From: Halanaerobiaceae bacterium
GTDB taxonomy: Bacteria > Bacillota > Halanaerobiia > Halanaerobiales > Halarsenatibacteraceae
Reading direction: 5' to 3'
Length of the DNA stretch: 10,096 nt
Assembly: GCA_003554685.1 (NCBI GenBank)
Contig: PWHA01000014.1
Span: 1-10,096, forward strand
Of the stretch, positions 1 to 7,454 are shown one piece after another. The translations under genes and the position numbers were made by a program. The notes under the pieces were generated by a model, which was given only the letters and a program-made list of their open reading frames with translations, was not told where the DNA came from and did not search any database. The first letter of the stretch is position 1. Each line of letters begins with the position of its first letter.

Positions 1-3000
1 AGGAGATGGCAGGACTTTACTGCGAAACGGTAATAAACTCGGGAGAGAAGCTCAAGATCCCCAGCGCCCTGGAGGATGAGAACTGGCGTGAGAATCCCGA
101 TATTGAGCTGGGAATGATTTCTTATCTGGGTCTCCCGATTAACTGGCCGGACGGCAGTCCCTATGGTACCCTCTGTCTGCTGGACCGGGAAAAAAATTAT
201 TATTCTCCAGAAATTGAAGAGCTGCTTGAGGAATTCCGGGAAATGATCGAACTTCAACTCAAGGTATACTGTCAGAATCAAAGGCTGGCAGAGACCAGGA
301 CTTCTTTGCAGGAGAGGGTTAAGGAACTTTCCTGTCTTTTCTGGATCAGCAGCCTGCTGGCAGACAGATCGCTGAAACTGCCGGATATTTTCAGTCAGGT
401 GGCTGATTTTTTGCCGGAGCATTTCCGCTGTCCAGCAAGAGCTGCTGCCAGGATTGTCTTTCGAGGTCAGGAATTCAGCTCTGAAGACTTTGAAAGCAGC
501 GACAACAGATTGGTGGAGGAAATTATCATTAGAGAAGATATAGTGGGAAAGATAGAGGTTTGCTATCATCAGGAAGAGTGGGTGAAAAAGGGAGAAAAAA
601 GAGAAGCTCAGTCAGAAGAGCAGGAAAGCATAGAGGAGAGAGATGGAGCAGCAGAAAAAAATATGAAAGAAGCAGGTAAAAATGAAGCAGGTGAAATAAG
701 CAAAGAAGCAAAATTTTTAGCAGAAGAGCAGAATATGCTGACTATAGCAGCCCGGCTGCTGGCTGATATAATTGAAAGAAAAAACTATGAAAAATCCCTG
801 AAAGTTACCCGGAATGAGCTTTTTACCACCCTTTATTGTATTGGAGATGGTGTTATCTCTGCCGACAAAAAAGGCAAAGTGAAGATGATGAACCAGGCAG
901 CAGAAGAAATGACGGGCTGGGATTTCAATGAAGCTGAAAACCGGAATTTGAATGAGGTTTTTCAGATTATCAGCGCTGAAACAGGAGAAAAGGTGGAAAA
1001 TCCGGCAAAGAAGGTGCTGGATAAAGGACATATTGTAGGGCTGGCCAATGACACCACCCTGATTGCCAGAGACGGTAAAAGGCGGCAGATAGCCGATTCC
1101 GCTGCCCCCATCAGGGATTTTTCCGGGAATATTTCCGGGGTAGTGCTGGTCTTTTCTGATGTAACCCGGGAATATCAGTACAAACAGGAACTGAAAAAAT
1201 CCCGGGAAAAGCTTGAGACTACTTTAAACTCTTTAACTGCTAATATCTGTGTGCTGGATGAAAAAGGCTTCATTACCCAGGTTAATCAGCCCTGGTTAAA
1301 TTTTGCCAGAAATAATGGGGCTGAAATGACAAAAGTTGCAGAGGGAGTAAACTATTTAGAGATATGCAGAAAAGCTGGCGGAGAGGAGCAGGAAAACGCA
1401 GAGAAATTTGCCCGGGGAATCCGGGAAGTTATTCAGGGTAAAAGAGATAAGTTTGAAATGGGATACCCCTGTCATTCTCCTCAGGGAAAAAGGTGGTTTA
1501 TCGGCAGAGTAACTCCCCATCGTTTAGGAGAGAACAAGAGCAGTGAGGGTAAAGGTGAAGCTGCAGTTGAGCGGGGAGCTGTTGTTGCTCATGAAAACAT
1601 CACCGAGCGGAAAAAAGCGGAAATGGCCCGGCGAAAAGCTGAAAAAAAATACTTTACCATGATCAATAATTATTTTGAAATGATCTACCTCCACGACGTG
1701 GAAGGGAATATCATCGAAGTGAATGAAGCTGTCCTGCAGAAGATGGGCTACAGCCAGGAGGCAATTCTGGATATGACGGTATTTGATCTTCATCCCGGGG
1801 ACACAGGTATTTACAGACGGGATTTGATTATTGAGCAGTGGAAAAGCTGGCAGCCCGGGCAGCGAGAGCTCCTGGAAAGAGAACACTGCTGCAGGGATGG
1901 GACCACTTTTCCGGTTGAAATATCTACCGGGAAGATTGAGATTACTGGGAAACATTATATTCTGGCCTTTGTTCGGGATATCAGTGAGCGGCTGGAAAGA
2001 GAAGAAAAGATCAAGCATATGAGTTTTCATGATGATCTGACTGATTTATATAACCGCTTTTTTATGGAAGAAGAAATAAAGAGACTCAACAGTCAACGGC
2101 AGCTGCCCTTAAGCGTTATGATGTTTGATATCAACGGCCTCAGCCTGATCAACAATTCTTACGGTTATGAGATGGGAGACGAAGTTTTAGTGAGGGCAGG
2201 AGAAATCCTGAGGTCCAGCCTGAGACAGAATGATATCCTGGGCCGCTGGGGAGAGGATGAATTTATTGCTCTCCTGCCCCGGACAACTCTCCAGGAAACT
2301 CAAGCTGTGCGCAGAAGAATCAGAAATAAGTGCGGCGAGATAGAAATTAGGGAGGAACAGCTTCCTCTATCCCTGGGAATGGGCGCTGCCAGCAAAACCG
2401 AAATGGGTCAGGATATCTATGGAGTGCTCCGGGAAGCAGAAAATAAAATGGCTCAGGATAAGTTGACCCAGGACAGAAGTGCTAAAAGCAGGTTGGTTAA
2501 CAACCTGCTCAGCACCCTGGAGGCTAAAAGCAACGAAACAGCAGAGCATGCCATCCGCATGGCCAATCTGGCTCAAAGGCTGGGAGAAAAAATCGCCCTT
2601 ACAGAGGTGGATATCAACAGGCTAAGCCTGCTTGCATCTCTCCATGATATCGGTAAGGTGACGATTTCGGAAGATATCCTGACAAAACCGGGAGATTTAT
2701 CCCCTGAGGAGTGGGAGATCATAAAGGAACATCCGGAAAAAGGCTATCGAATAGCTGTTGCCACCGAAGATTTTACCGGGGTAGCTGAAGAGATTTTATC
2801 CCATCACGAACGCTGGGATGGCGATGGCTATCCCCAGGGCCTGGCCGGGAAGGAGATTCCAATGCTGGCCAGAATTATCTCTATTGTTGATGCCTACGAT
2901 GCCATGACAAATGGCAGACCCTACAAAAAAGCCCTGAGCCAGGAGGAAGCTCTAACAGAACTAAAAGACTGTGCCGGAAGCCAGTTTGACCCCTATCTGG

Positions 3001-3047
3001 TGGAGCAGTTTACCGAGATCATGACAGCAGAGCCAGAGCAGACATAA
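1..3047 (+). CDS. Multi-sensor GAF/PAS-GEDEF-HD-GYP cyclic-di-GMP phosphodiesterase (5' end outside window)
   Basis: Predicted cytoplasmic c-di-GMP signalling protein; the frame is open to the left edge. Residue numbers count from the ATG at 6, which I judge internal: the neighbouring paralogue aligns from its residue 64 (LAEIYCHE against MAGLYCET), so about 63 residues are probably missing, and the AGGAG abutting this ATG has no spacing. Domains: end of a GAF (1-97, SYLGLPI and GTLCLLD); a second GAF-like module (105-255) interrupted by a Glu/Lys-rich stretch (about 193-240); PAS 271-390; PAS 403-538 with YPCHSPQG and AHENITERK; PAS 549-665; GGDEF 670-800; HD-GYP 850-1005. The GGDEF signature is GEDEF (749-753); the I-site RQND (740-743) is kept. 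The substrate motif reads INGLSLINNSYGYEMGD, with Lys to Ser, Asp to Asn and His to Tyr changes. HD-GYP is complete: ExxxH (NETAEH), HDIGK (H880, D881), HHERWDGDGYP (933-943). Inference: phosphodiesterase to pGpG/GMP with a non-cyclase GGDEF domain. No membrane segment seen. Confidence 0.9.
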   Translation, partial: EMAGLYCETVINSGEKLKIPSALEDENWRENPDIELGMISYLGLPINWPDGSPYGTLCLLDREKNYYSPEIEELLEEFREMIELQLKVYCQNQRLAETRTSLQERVKELSCLFWISSLLADRSLKLPDIFSQVADFLPEHFRCPARAAARIVFRGQEFSSEDFESSDNRLVEEIIIREDIVGKIEVCYHQEEWVKKGEKREAQSEEQESIEERDGAAEKNMKEAGKNEAGEISKEAKFLAEEQNMLTIAARLLADIIERKNYEKSLKVTRNELFTTLYCIGDGVISADKKGKVKMMNQAAEEMTGWDFNEAENRNLNEVFQIISAETGEKVENPAKKVLDKGHIVGLANDTTLIARDGKRRQIADSAAPIRDFSGNISGVVLVFSDVTREYQYKQELKKSREKLETTLNSLTANICVLDEKGFITQVNQPWLNFARNNGAEMTKVAEGVNYLEICRKAGGEEQENAEKFARGIREVIQGKRDKFEMGYPCHSPQGKRWFIGRVTPHRLGENKSSEGKGEAAVERGAVVAHENITERKKAEMARRKAEKKYFTMINNYFEMIYLHDVEGNIIEVNEAVLQKMGYSQEAILDMTVFDLHPGDTGIYRRDLIIEQWKSWQPGQRELLEREHCCRDGTTFPVEISTGKIEITGKHYILAFVRDISERLEREEKIKHMSFHDDLTDLYNRFFMEEEIKRLNSQRQLPLSVMMFDINGLSLINNSYGYEMGDEVLVRAGEILRSSLRQNDILGRWGEDEFIALLPRTTLQETQAVRRRIRNKCGEIEIREEQLPLSLGMGAASKTEMGQDIYGVLREAENKMAQDKLTQDRSAKSRLVNNLLSTLEAKSNETAEHAIRMANLAQRLGEKIALTEVDINRLSLLASLHDIGKVTISEDILTKPGDLSPEEWEIIKEHPEKGYRIAVATEDFTGVAEEILSHHERWDGDGYPQGLAGKEIPMLARIISIVDAYDAMTNGRPYKKALSQEEALTELKDCAGSQFDPYLVEQFTEIMTAEPEQT

Positions 3048-3071
3048 GAACAAACATAAGAGCAGACATAG
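3036..3071 (+). repeat. Three 12-bp tandem units, each reading E-Q-T-stop
   Basis: The last codons of the first gene and the bases after them form three near-identical 12-bp units at 3036-3047 (GAGCAGACATAA), 3048-3059 (GAACAAACATAA) and 3060-3071 (GAGCAGACATAG). Each unit encodes Glu-Gln-Thr-stop in the frame of the gene, so three in-frame stops follow one another. An 11-bp near-repeat (ATGCAGAATAA, then ATGCAGAATTA) lies at 3103-3124. This looks like replication-slippage duplication around the stop codon. Confidence 0.8.
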
Positions 3072-3171
3072 CAGGATAGTAACATATATAAGAGCAAAAT
3101 ATATGCAGAATAAATGCAGAATTAAAACAGATTAGTAGCAGAACTCCATGAAGAGCATCAGACAATAAAAA

Positions 3172-3187
3172 TGGCTAGATTCTTGCG
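3172..3187 (+). promoter_or_regulatory. Candidate sigma-54 (-24/-12) promoter upstream of the second sensor gene
   Basis: TGGC followed by 7 nt and then TTGC (TGGCTAGATTCTTGCG) keeps the GG and GC dinucleotides exactly 10 bp apart, as the sigma-54 consensus TGGCACGNNNNTTGCW requires. The AC after TGGC is not matched. It lies about 120 bp before the ATG at 3310. No convincing TTGACA/TATAAT promoter was found in this gap. The support is a single motif match, so it is tentative. Confidence 0.3.
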
Positions 3188-3226
3188 AATAAGTTGAATA
3201 GAAGATTTATCGTTCACAACGGCAGG

Positions 3227-3246
3227 CAGGGGAGAATGCTCTCCTG
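3227..3246 (+). other. Hairpin in the leader of the second sensor gene
   Basis: GGAGA at 3230-3234 pairs with TCTCC at 3239-3243 around a 4-nt AATGC-region loop, and CAG/CTG at the ends can extend the stem past a bulge. No T-run follows, so it is not an intrinsic terminator for the gene upstream. It lies 60-80 nt before the start codon and could be part of the leader. I do not recognise a GEMM-type c-di-GMP riboswitch here. Confidence 0.35.
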
Positions 3247-3309
3247 AACAAGCATAAAAACCTGGTAAGGCTAATATTAGTGACAATACGGTCTGTTTAA
3301 AGGGGGGGT

Positions 3310-6300
3310 ATGGAATTGAAAGTAGATTTTACAATTTCACAAAAAACTAAAAATAACTGGCAGAGAATGACAAATCTCCTTGCTGATATGATGAAAGTTG
3401 AGGCCGGTTTTATCACCCAAATTACCGGGGATAAAGCGAAAATTTTAATGACCGGCAGTGACGAGGAGATTGAAATAGTCGAGGGAGATGTAATAGATTT
3501 AGCAGAAATTTACTGTCATGAGCCAGTGGAAAAGCAGGAAATGGTAGAGATTAATGATGCTCGTAAAATAGAAAAATGGCAGGATAGTATAGAGCTTGAT
3601 CTGGGCTTTATTTCTTATTTAGGGGTGCCAATATTTTATCCTCAGAATCAGGAAGTATTCGGCACAATATGTGTAGTTGATAGTGGGCCTCGAAGTTTTT
3701 CTCAGAAAGAGAAAAATTTGTTGAAAGAATTCAAGCTTTCAATAGAAAATCAGCTTGAAAATATAATGTTAAATAATAGACTGGGACGCCAGGTGGAATT
3801 TATACAATCTTCTCTGGATTCTCTTTCTGCCAATATAGCTGTAATAGATGAAGAGGGCACTATCATTTACACTAATGGAGCCGGGGATAAATTTTTTAAG
3901 GAGAATGATCTGGCTCCTGAACAGTCAGGTGAAGGGAGTAATTATCTGCAAATAATAGAGCAGGCCAAAATCGCAGGAGCAGAAAAAGCCGAAGATGCCC
4001 TGCAGGGTATAAAATCTGTCATTTCAGGGGAAAAGGAAGCTTTTTCTTTAGAATATCCCTGTCATTCGCCCCAAGGAGAAAGATGGTTTAAAATGAGAGT
4101 TACACCTTTTCAGGGCGAGGCTCCCTTTGCGGCTGTTGTTGCTCATGAAAACATAACAGAAAGAAAAGAAATTTTAAACGACCTGCAAAGAAACCAGCGA
4201 TTTCTTGAAAGTTCGCAGGATATTGCTAATCTGGGTACCTGGGAATTGAATTTAGAAAGAAATGAATTGGCCTGGTCTGACGAAGTTTATCAAATATTTG
4301 GCCTGGAACCACAAGAATTTGAGGCCACCTATGAAGCTTTTTTGGAAGCTGTCCATCCAGATGATAGAGAAGCTGTCGATGAAGCCTATTCAACCTCTGT
4401 AGAACAAGGAAAAACTGGTTATGAAATAGAGCACCGGATAGTACGCAGAGATAACGGCGAGGTGCGCTTTGTCTGGGAAAAATGTGTTCATACAAAAGAT
4501 GATGAAGGAAATATTATCCGTTCTTTAGGTATAGTACAGGATATAACGGAGCGAAAAAAGGCCGAGAAAGAGCTGAAGATGACAAAGTTTTCTTTAGATA
4601 ATGCTGATATGATGATATTCAGAATTACTCCTGAAGGAGAAATTTTATATGCTAATGAACATGTGAGTAATAAGATAGGTTATTCTTCTGAAAAGATTCA
4701 AAATATGAATATGGCTGAATTTGTAGTGGATGAGGACTTTATAGAATATGAAAAATTCTGGCAGCAAATAAAGCAAAACAATTCGCTTTCCTATGAAAGA
4801 AGATTTATAACTTCTGAAGGAGAAGTTTTCCCGGCCAGTGTTGTCAGCCAGTACTTCCAGTATGAAGATGAGGAATATGAGTTTGTTTTTGCCCGTGATA
4901 TAACTGAGGGAAAAGAAATGGAAGAGGAATTAAGAATTAGGGAAGAGCAGTATCGCAAGATATTTGAGACTGCTCCTGTGGGTATTATGCTGGAAGATAG
5001 CGAGGGAACTATTCTTGAAATAAATGATAGTCTCTGTGAGATGACAGGTTTTAGCGAGGAAGAGCTGGTGGGGAGCAGTGCTTTAGAGAAATTAACCCCC
5101 CCTGAATTCAAGGAAAAAGCCCGCAAAAATATTGAAAGAATTATCGCAGGGGAAACCCTGGAGTTTACGGGGAGCAGCCGCAGAAAAAACGGGGAGAGAT
5201 ATTATGTGCGCCTTAACGAGACAAAGGTTAATCTGCCCGAGGGAGAAGAGGGTATTCTTTCCATACAAATGGATATGACCGAGCTTAAAGAAAAAGAAAA
5301 AATTATTGAAAACTTACATGAAGTAGCCCTTGATTTTAAAGGGCTTACAGATGAAAAAGAAGTCTGTGAATATACGGTAGAAGCTGCAGAAAATCTTTTA
5401 CAATTTGAGTTATGCAATATAGCTTTAGTAGAGGATGAAGTGCTTATACCTCAAGCTAAAACTGCTGAGGTGAAACATAATAAGATGGTTATAACAGAGG
5501 GAATAGCAGGCAGAACTTATCGCGAAGGTGAGAGTTTTCTTATCGATAATATCGAAAATAATCTCGAGGCTAAGCCTGTAAAGAGCTCGTATAAATCAGC
5601 AATAAGTGTACCTGTGGGAGAATATGGGGTTTTTCAGGCTGCTACCACATCCAGAGAAGGTTTCTCGGAGGAAGATTTGGAATTAGCAGAAATTTTGCTC
5701 TCTCACACGATAGCAGCTCTAGAAAGAATTTATTCTCAGAAAGAATTAAAGTATAAGACCTTTCATGATAGTTTAACAGACCTTTATAATCGTTCCTATC
5801 TGGAAGAGGAGATGCAGCGACTGGATACAGAAAGGCAGCTTCCTATCAGTTTAATCATGGTTGATGTAAACGGCATGAAGATTGTTAATGATACTTACGG
5901 GCACGAAAAAGGTGATGAGTTATTGATAAAAGTAGCAGATATATTGCGTGAAAATACAAGAGATGAGGATATAGTCTCCCGATGGGCGGGAGATGAGTTC
6001 GTCATTTTATTGCCGCAAACAGAAGCAGAGAAAGCCGAGGAAATAGGCAGACGAATTAAAAAGGCCTGTGAAGGCGCAGAATTTGGAGATATTCCCATTA
6101 CTTTAGGAATAGGAATAGCTGCTAAGAGAAATATAGAAGAAAGATTTGAAGATGTTTTAAAGAGAGCAGATAAAAGGATGTACAAAGATAAACTCACCCA
6201 AACAAATAGCGCTGAAAACAGACTGGTAATGAATATGCTAAATACACTGGCTGCAAAGAGTGCAGAAACGAAAGAGCATGCCATGAGAATGACTGAATTG

Positions 6301-6762
6301 GCCCACAGGATTGGAGATGAGGTGGGTATGTCTGCCGAGCAATTAAAGAGGCTATCTCTGCTGGCAACCCTTCATGATATAGGCAAAATAACAATTTCAG
6401 AAGATATATTGACAAAACCAGAGAAACTATCAGATAAAGAGTGGCAAATATTTAAAGAACACCCTGAAAGGGGACATAAAATAATAAAAGCTGCGGATGA
6501 TTTTGCTCACATAGCTAAAGAGGTATTACACCACCACGAAAAATGGGATGGGACAGGATACCCTAAAGGCTTAGAGGGAAAAGAAATACCCCTTTTATCG
6601 CGTATTATTGCCATAGTGGATGCCTATGATGTGATGACTACGGGTAGACCTTATCGAGAGCTAATGAGCAAAGAGGAAGCATTGGAGGAGATAGAAGATT
6701 GTGCGGGGAGTCAGTTTGACCCAGAACTGGCTAAACAATTTGTGAAAATGATGCAGGATTAA
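3310..6762 (+). CDS. Multi-sensor GAF/PAS-GGDEF-HD-GYP c-di-GMP turnover protein, 1150 aa
   Basis: Predicted bifunctional cytoplasmic c-di-GMP enzyme: diguanylate cyclase (two GTP to c-di-GMP) plus HD-GYP phosphodiesterase. The start at 3310 is supported by a purine-rich ribosome binding site with seven G (3299-3308). Domains: GAF 15-155 (SYLGVPI, GTICVVD); PAS 166-287 (YPCHSPQG, AHENITERK); PAS 298-416; PAS 426-535; PAS 548-662; GAF 668-809 (GIAGRTYREGESFLIDNI); GGDEF 815-945; HD-GYP 990-1145. The cyclase motif is near canonical: HDSLTDLYNR from 819, VDVNGMKIVNDTYGHEKGD, AGDEF at 893-897 (Ala at the first Gly is tolerated in known cyclases), and the inhibitory I-site RDED at 884-887. The phosphodiesterase motifs are ExxxH (AETKEH), HDIGK (H1022, D1023), HHEKWDGTGYP (1075-1085) and DAYDVMTTGRPY. 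No transmembrane helix or signal peptide is seen. It is a paralogue of the gene upstream along the GAF, CHSP-type PAS, GGDEF and HD-GYP parts. It looks more AT-rich than that gene. Confidence 0.93.
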   Translation: MELKVDFTISQKTKNNWQRMTNLLADMMKVEAGFITQITGDKAKILMTGSDEEIEIVEGDVIDLAEIYCHEPVEKQEMVEINDARKIEKWQDSIELDLGFISYLGVPIFYPQNQEVFGTICVVDSGPRSFSQKEKNLLKEFKLSIENQLENIMLNNRLGRQVEFIQSSLDSLSANIAVIDEEGTIIYTNGAGDKFFKENDLAPEQSGEGSNYLQIIEQAKIAGAEKAEDALQGIKSVISGEKEAFSLEYPCHSPQGERWFKMRVTPFQGEAPFAAVVAHENITERKEILNDLQRNQRFLESSQDIANLGTWELNLERNELAWSDEVYQIFGLEPQEFEATYEAFLEAVHPDDREAVDEAYSTSVEQGKTGYEIEHRIVRRDNGEVRFVWEKCVHTKDDEGNIIRSLGIVQDITERKKAEKELKMTKFSLDNADMMIFRITPEGEILYANEHVSNKIGYSSEKIQNMNMAEFVVDEDFIEYEKFWQQIKQNNSLSYERRFITSEGEVFPASVVSQYFQYEDEEYEFVFARDITEGKEMEEELRIREEQYRKIFETAPVGIMLEDSEGTILEINDSLCEMTGFSEEELVGSSALEKLTPPEFKEKARKNIERIIAGETLEFTGSSRRKNGERYYVRLNETKVNLPEGEEGILSIQMDMTELKEKEKIIENLHEVALDFKGLTDEKEVCEYTVEAAENLLQFELCNIALVEDEVLIPQAKTAEVKHNKMVITEGIAGRTYREGESFLIDNIENNLEAKPVKSSYKSAISVPVGEYGVFQAATTSREGFSEEDLELAEILLSHTIAALERIYSQKELKYKTFHDSLTDLYNRSYLEEEMQRLDTERQLPISLIMVDVNGMKIVNDTYGHEKGDELLIKVADILRENTRDEDIVSRWAGDEFVILLPQTEAEKAEEIGRRIKKACEGAEFGDIPITLGIGIAAKRNIEERFEDVLKRADKRMYKDKLTQTNSAENRLVMNMLNTLAAKSAETKEHAMRMTELAHRIGDEVGMSAEQLKRLSLLATLHDIGKITISEDILTKPEKLSDKEWQIFKEHPERGHKIIKAADDFAHIAKEVLHHHEKWDGTGYPKGLEGKEIPLLSRIIAIVDAYDVMTTGRPYRELMSKEEALEEIEDCAGSQFDPELAKQFVKMMQD

Positions 6763-6796
6763 TTAAAAGTCAGGCGTAAAATCTTTGCCCTGAATC

Positions 6797-6804
6797 GGGG
6801 GGGG
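6797..6804 (+). promoter_or_regulatory. G8 tract acting as ribosome binding site of the HATPase remnant
   Basis: A run of eight G sits five bases before a TTG codon at 6810 that opens the HATPase-like reading frame. The spacing fits a Shine-Dalgarno site. A similar G7 run precedes the intact gene at 3310. The run supports TTG as the original start of the broken gene. Confidence 0.45.
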
Positions 6805-6809
6805 TTGTT

Positions 6810-6994
6810 TTGATAGAAAGATGCTCCGAAGAAATTTATATTAGCATGAACTGCAGTAAAGAAGGGCTTTCAGAAGCGATGGCTTAAATTGTTGAAGAGT
6901 TCAGGCCATTACTCCAGGATGATAATGAGCTTAAGTTCAGAGTGGAAATGGCTGCCCGAGAGATGCTGGCCAATGCTTTAGAGCACGGCTGCAG
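6810..6994 (+). pseudogene. Remnant of an RsbW/SpoIIAB-type HATPase (anti-sigma kinase-like)
   Basis: From the TTG at 6810 the frame reads about 25 codons (IERCSEEIYISMNCS...) and meets an in-frame TAA at 6885. In the same frame it then continues as IVEEFRPLLQDDNELKFRVE and AAREMLANALEHGC. That last piece looks like the ATP-binding N-box of the serine-kinase/anti-sigma HATPase family, where Glu and Asn in an ExxxN-type helix are followed by His-Gly. Homology stops at about 6994, where recombinase-like sequence begins in another frame, so everything after the N-box (G1 and G2 boxes, ATP lid) is gone. Family members of this kind are usually around 140 aa; fewer than 65 codons survive here. It follows the second c-di-GMP gene by 47 bp in the same direction, so it may once have been its downstream partner. 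The family call rests on one motif. Confidence 0.6.
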
Positions 6995-7249
6995 CTTAAA
7001 GAGGAACAAAAAGCCCTGCTAGAACAGCCCAATCCCAGATATCCTACCGGGGAAAGAAATAAGGTTATGATAAAATTAATGCTGGATAAAGTGCTTAGGA
7101 TTTCTGAGGTTATTGAGCTTAAATGGAGAAATATTGATCTCATGTCGGGTAAGATTAAAGCGGTGGAAGGTAAAGGGGCTAAAGATATCAGCCCCCATAA
7201 TCTGAGACATACCTGTGCCAGTGATTTTTTAAGAGTATGTACTTTTTAG
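6992..7249 (+). pseudogene. Tyrosine recombinase (XerC/D-like integrase) remnant, internally deleted
   Basis: Frame from 6992: QLKEEQKALLEQPNPRYPTG, RNKVMIKLMLDKVLRISEVI, ELKWRNIDLMSGKI, VEGKGAKD, then ISPHNLRHTCASDFLR and a stop at 7249. This matches the catalytic domain of phage-type/Xer recombinases. LRISEVIELKW carries box I with the first catalytic Arg, GKGAKD is the beta-hairpin with the catalytic Lys, and HNLRHTCASDFLR is box II (HxLRH). Normally about 60-80 residues separate the Lys hairpin from HxLRH; here only a few do, so an internal block is deleted. The N-terminal core-binding domain and the C-terminal GH and YxH boxes, including the nucleophilic Tyr, are missing. It cannot be an active recombinase. 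The only ATG in frame (7067) has no good ribosome binding site. It is most likely the scar of an integrated element. Confidence 0.8.
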
Positions 7250-7424
7250 CTGCCAGAGTGTGCATTTCTTATTTGCCAGAGACAGAAATATGGAAGGTAT
7301 GGGGGGCTAACTGGACTATTTCAGGCAAATATATCTTGCTTAAAATTAAGTGATTTGTGCTAATATATTTTGCTGGTTTACATTTATTTGCTTAAAAAAA
7401 CCAGCGAATAGCTGTATAGGCTGC
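7250..7424. other. Gene-free stretch with two inverted repeats
   Basis: No supported gene. It holds a perfect 8-bp inverted repeat TATTTGCC (7270-7277) / GGCAAATA (7324-7331), and a second one, GCTGGTTT (7372-7379) / AAACCAGC (7398-7405), that could fold as a stem with an 18-nt loop. Neither is followed by a clear T-run on the plus strand. They may be remains of the element that carried the integrase, or ends of a small mobile sequence. Confidence 0.45.
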
Positions 7425-7454
7425 TTGACACCTGTGCGTTATAACAGGTATAAT
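7425..7454 (+). promoter_or_regulatory. Sigma-A promoter of the AbrB/RelE toxin-antitoxin operon
   Basis: Perfect -35 TTGACA (7425-7430) and perfect -10 TATAAT (7449-7454), separated by 18 bp. The start codon of the antitoxin lies 49 bp after the -10. Both hexamers match consensus and sit directly upstream of the operon, so this is probably its main promoter. Confidence 0.85.

Noticed and set aside
6..8. ATG at 6 as the true start of the first gene
   Set aside because: The frame is open upstream, the AGGAG has no spacing, and the paralogue aligns from its residue 64, so the N-terminal part of the GAF domain lies outside the window.
3048..3309. c-di-GMP riboswitch between the two c-di-GMP genes
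   Set aside because: I looked for a GEMM-type fold because of the context but saw none of its conserved core; only a simple hairpin is present.
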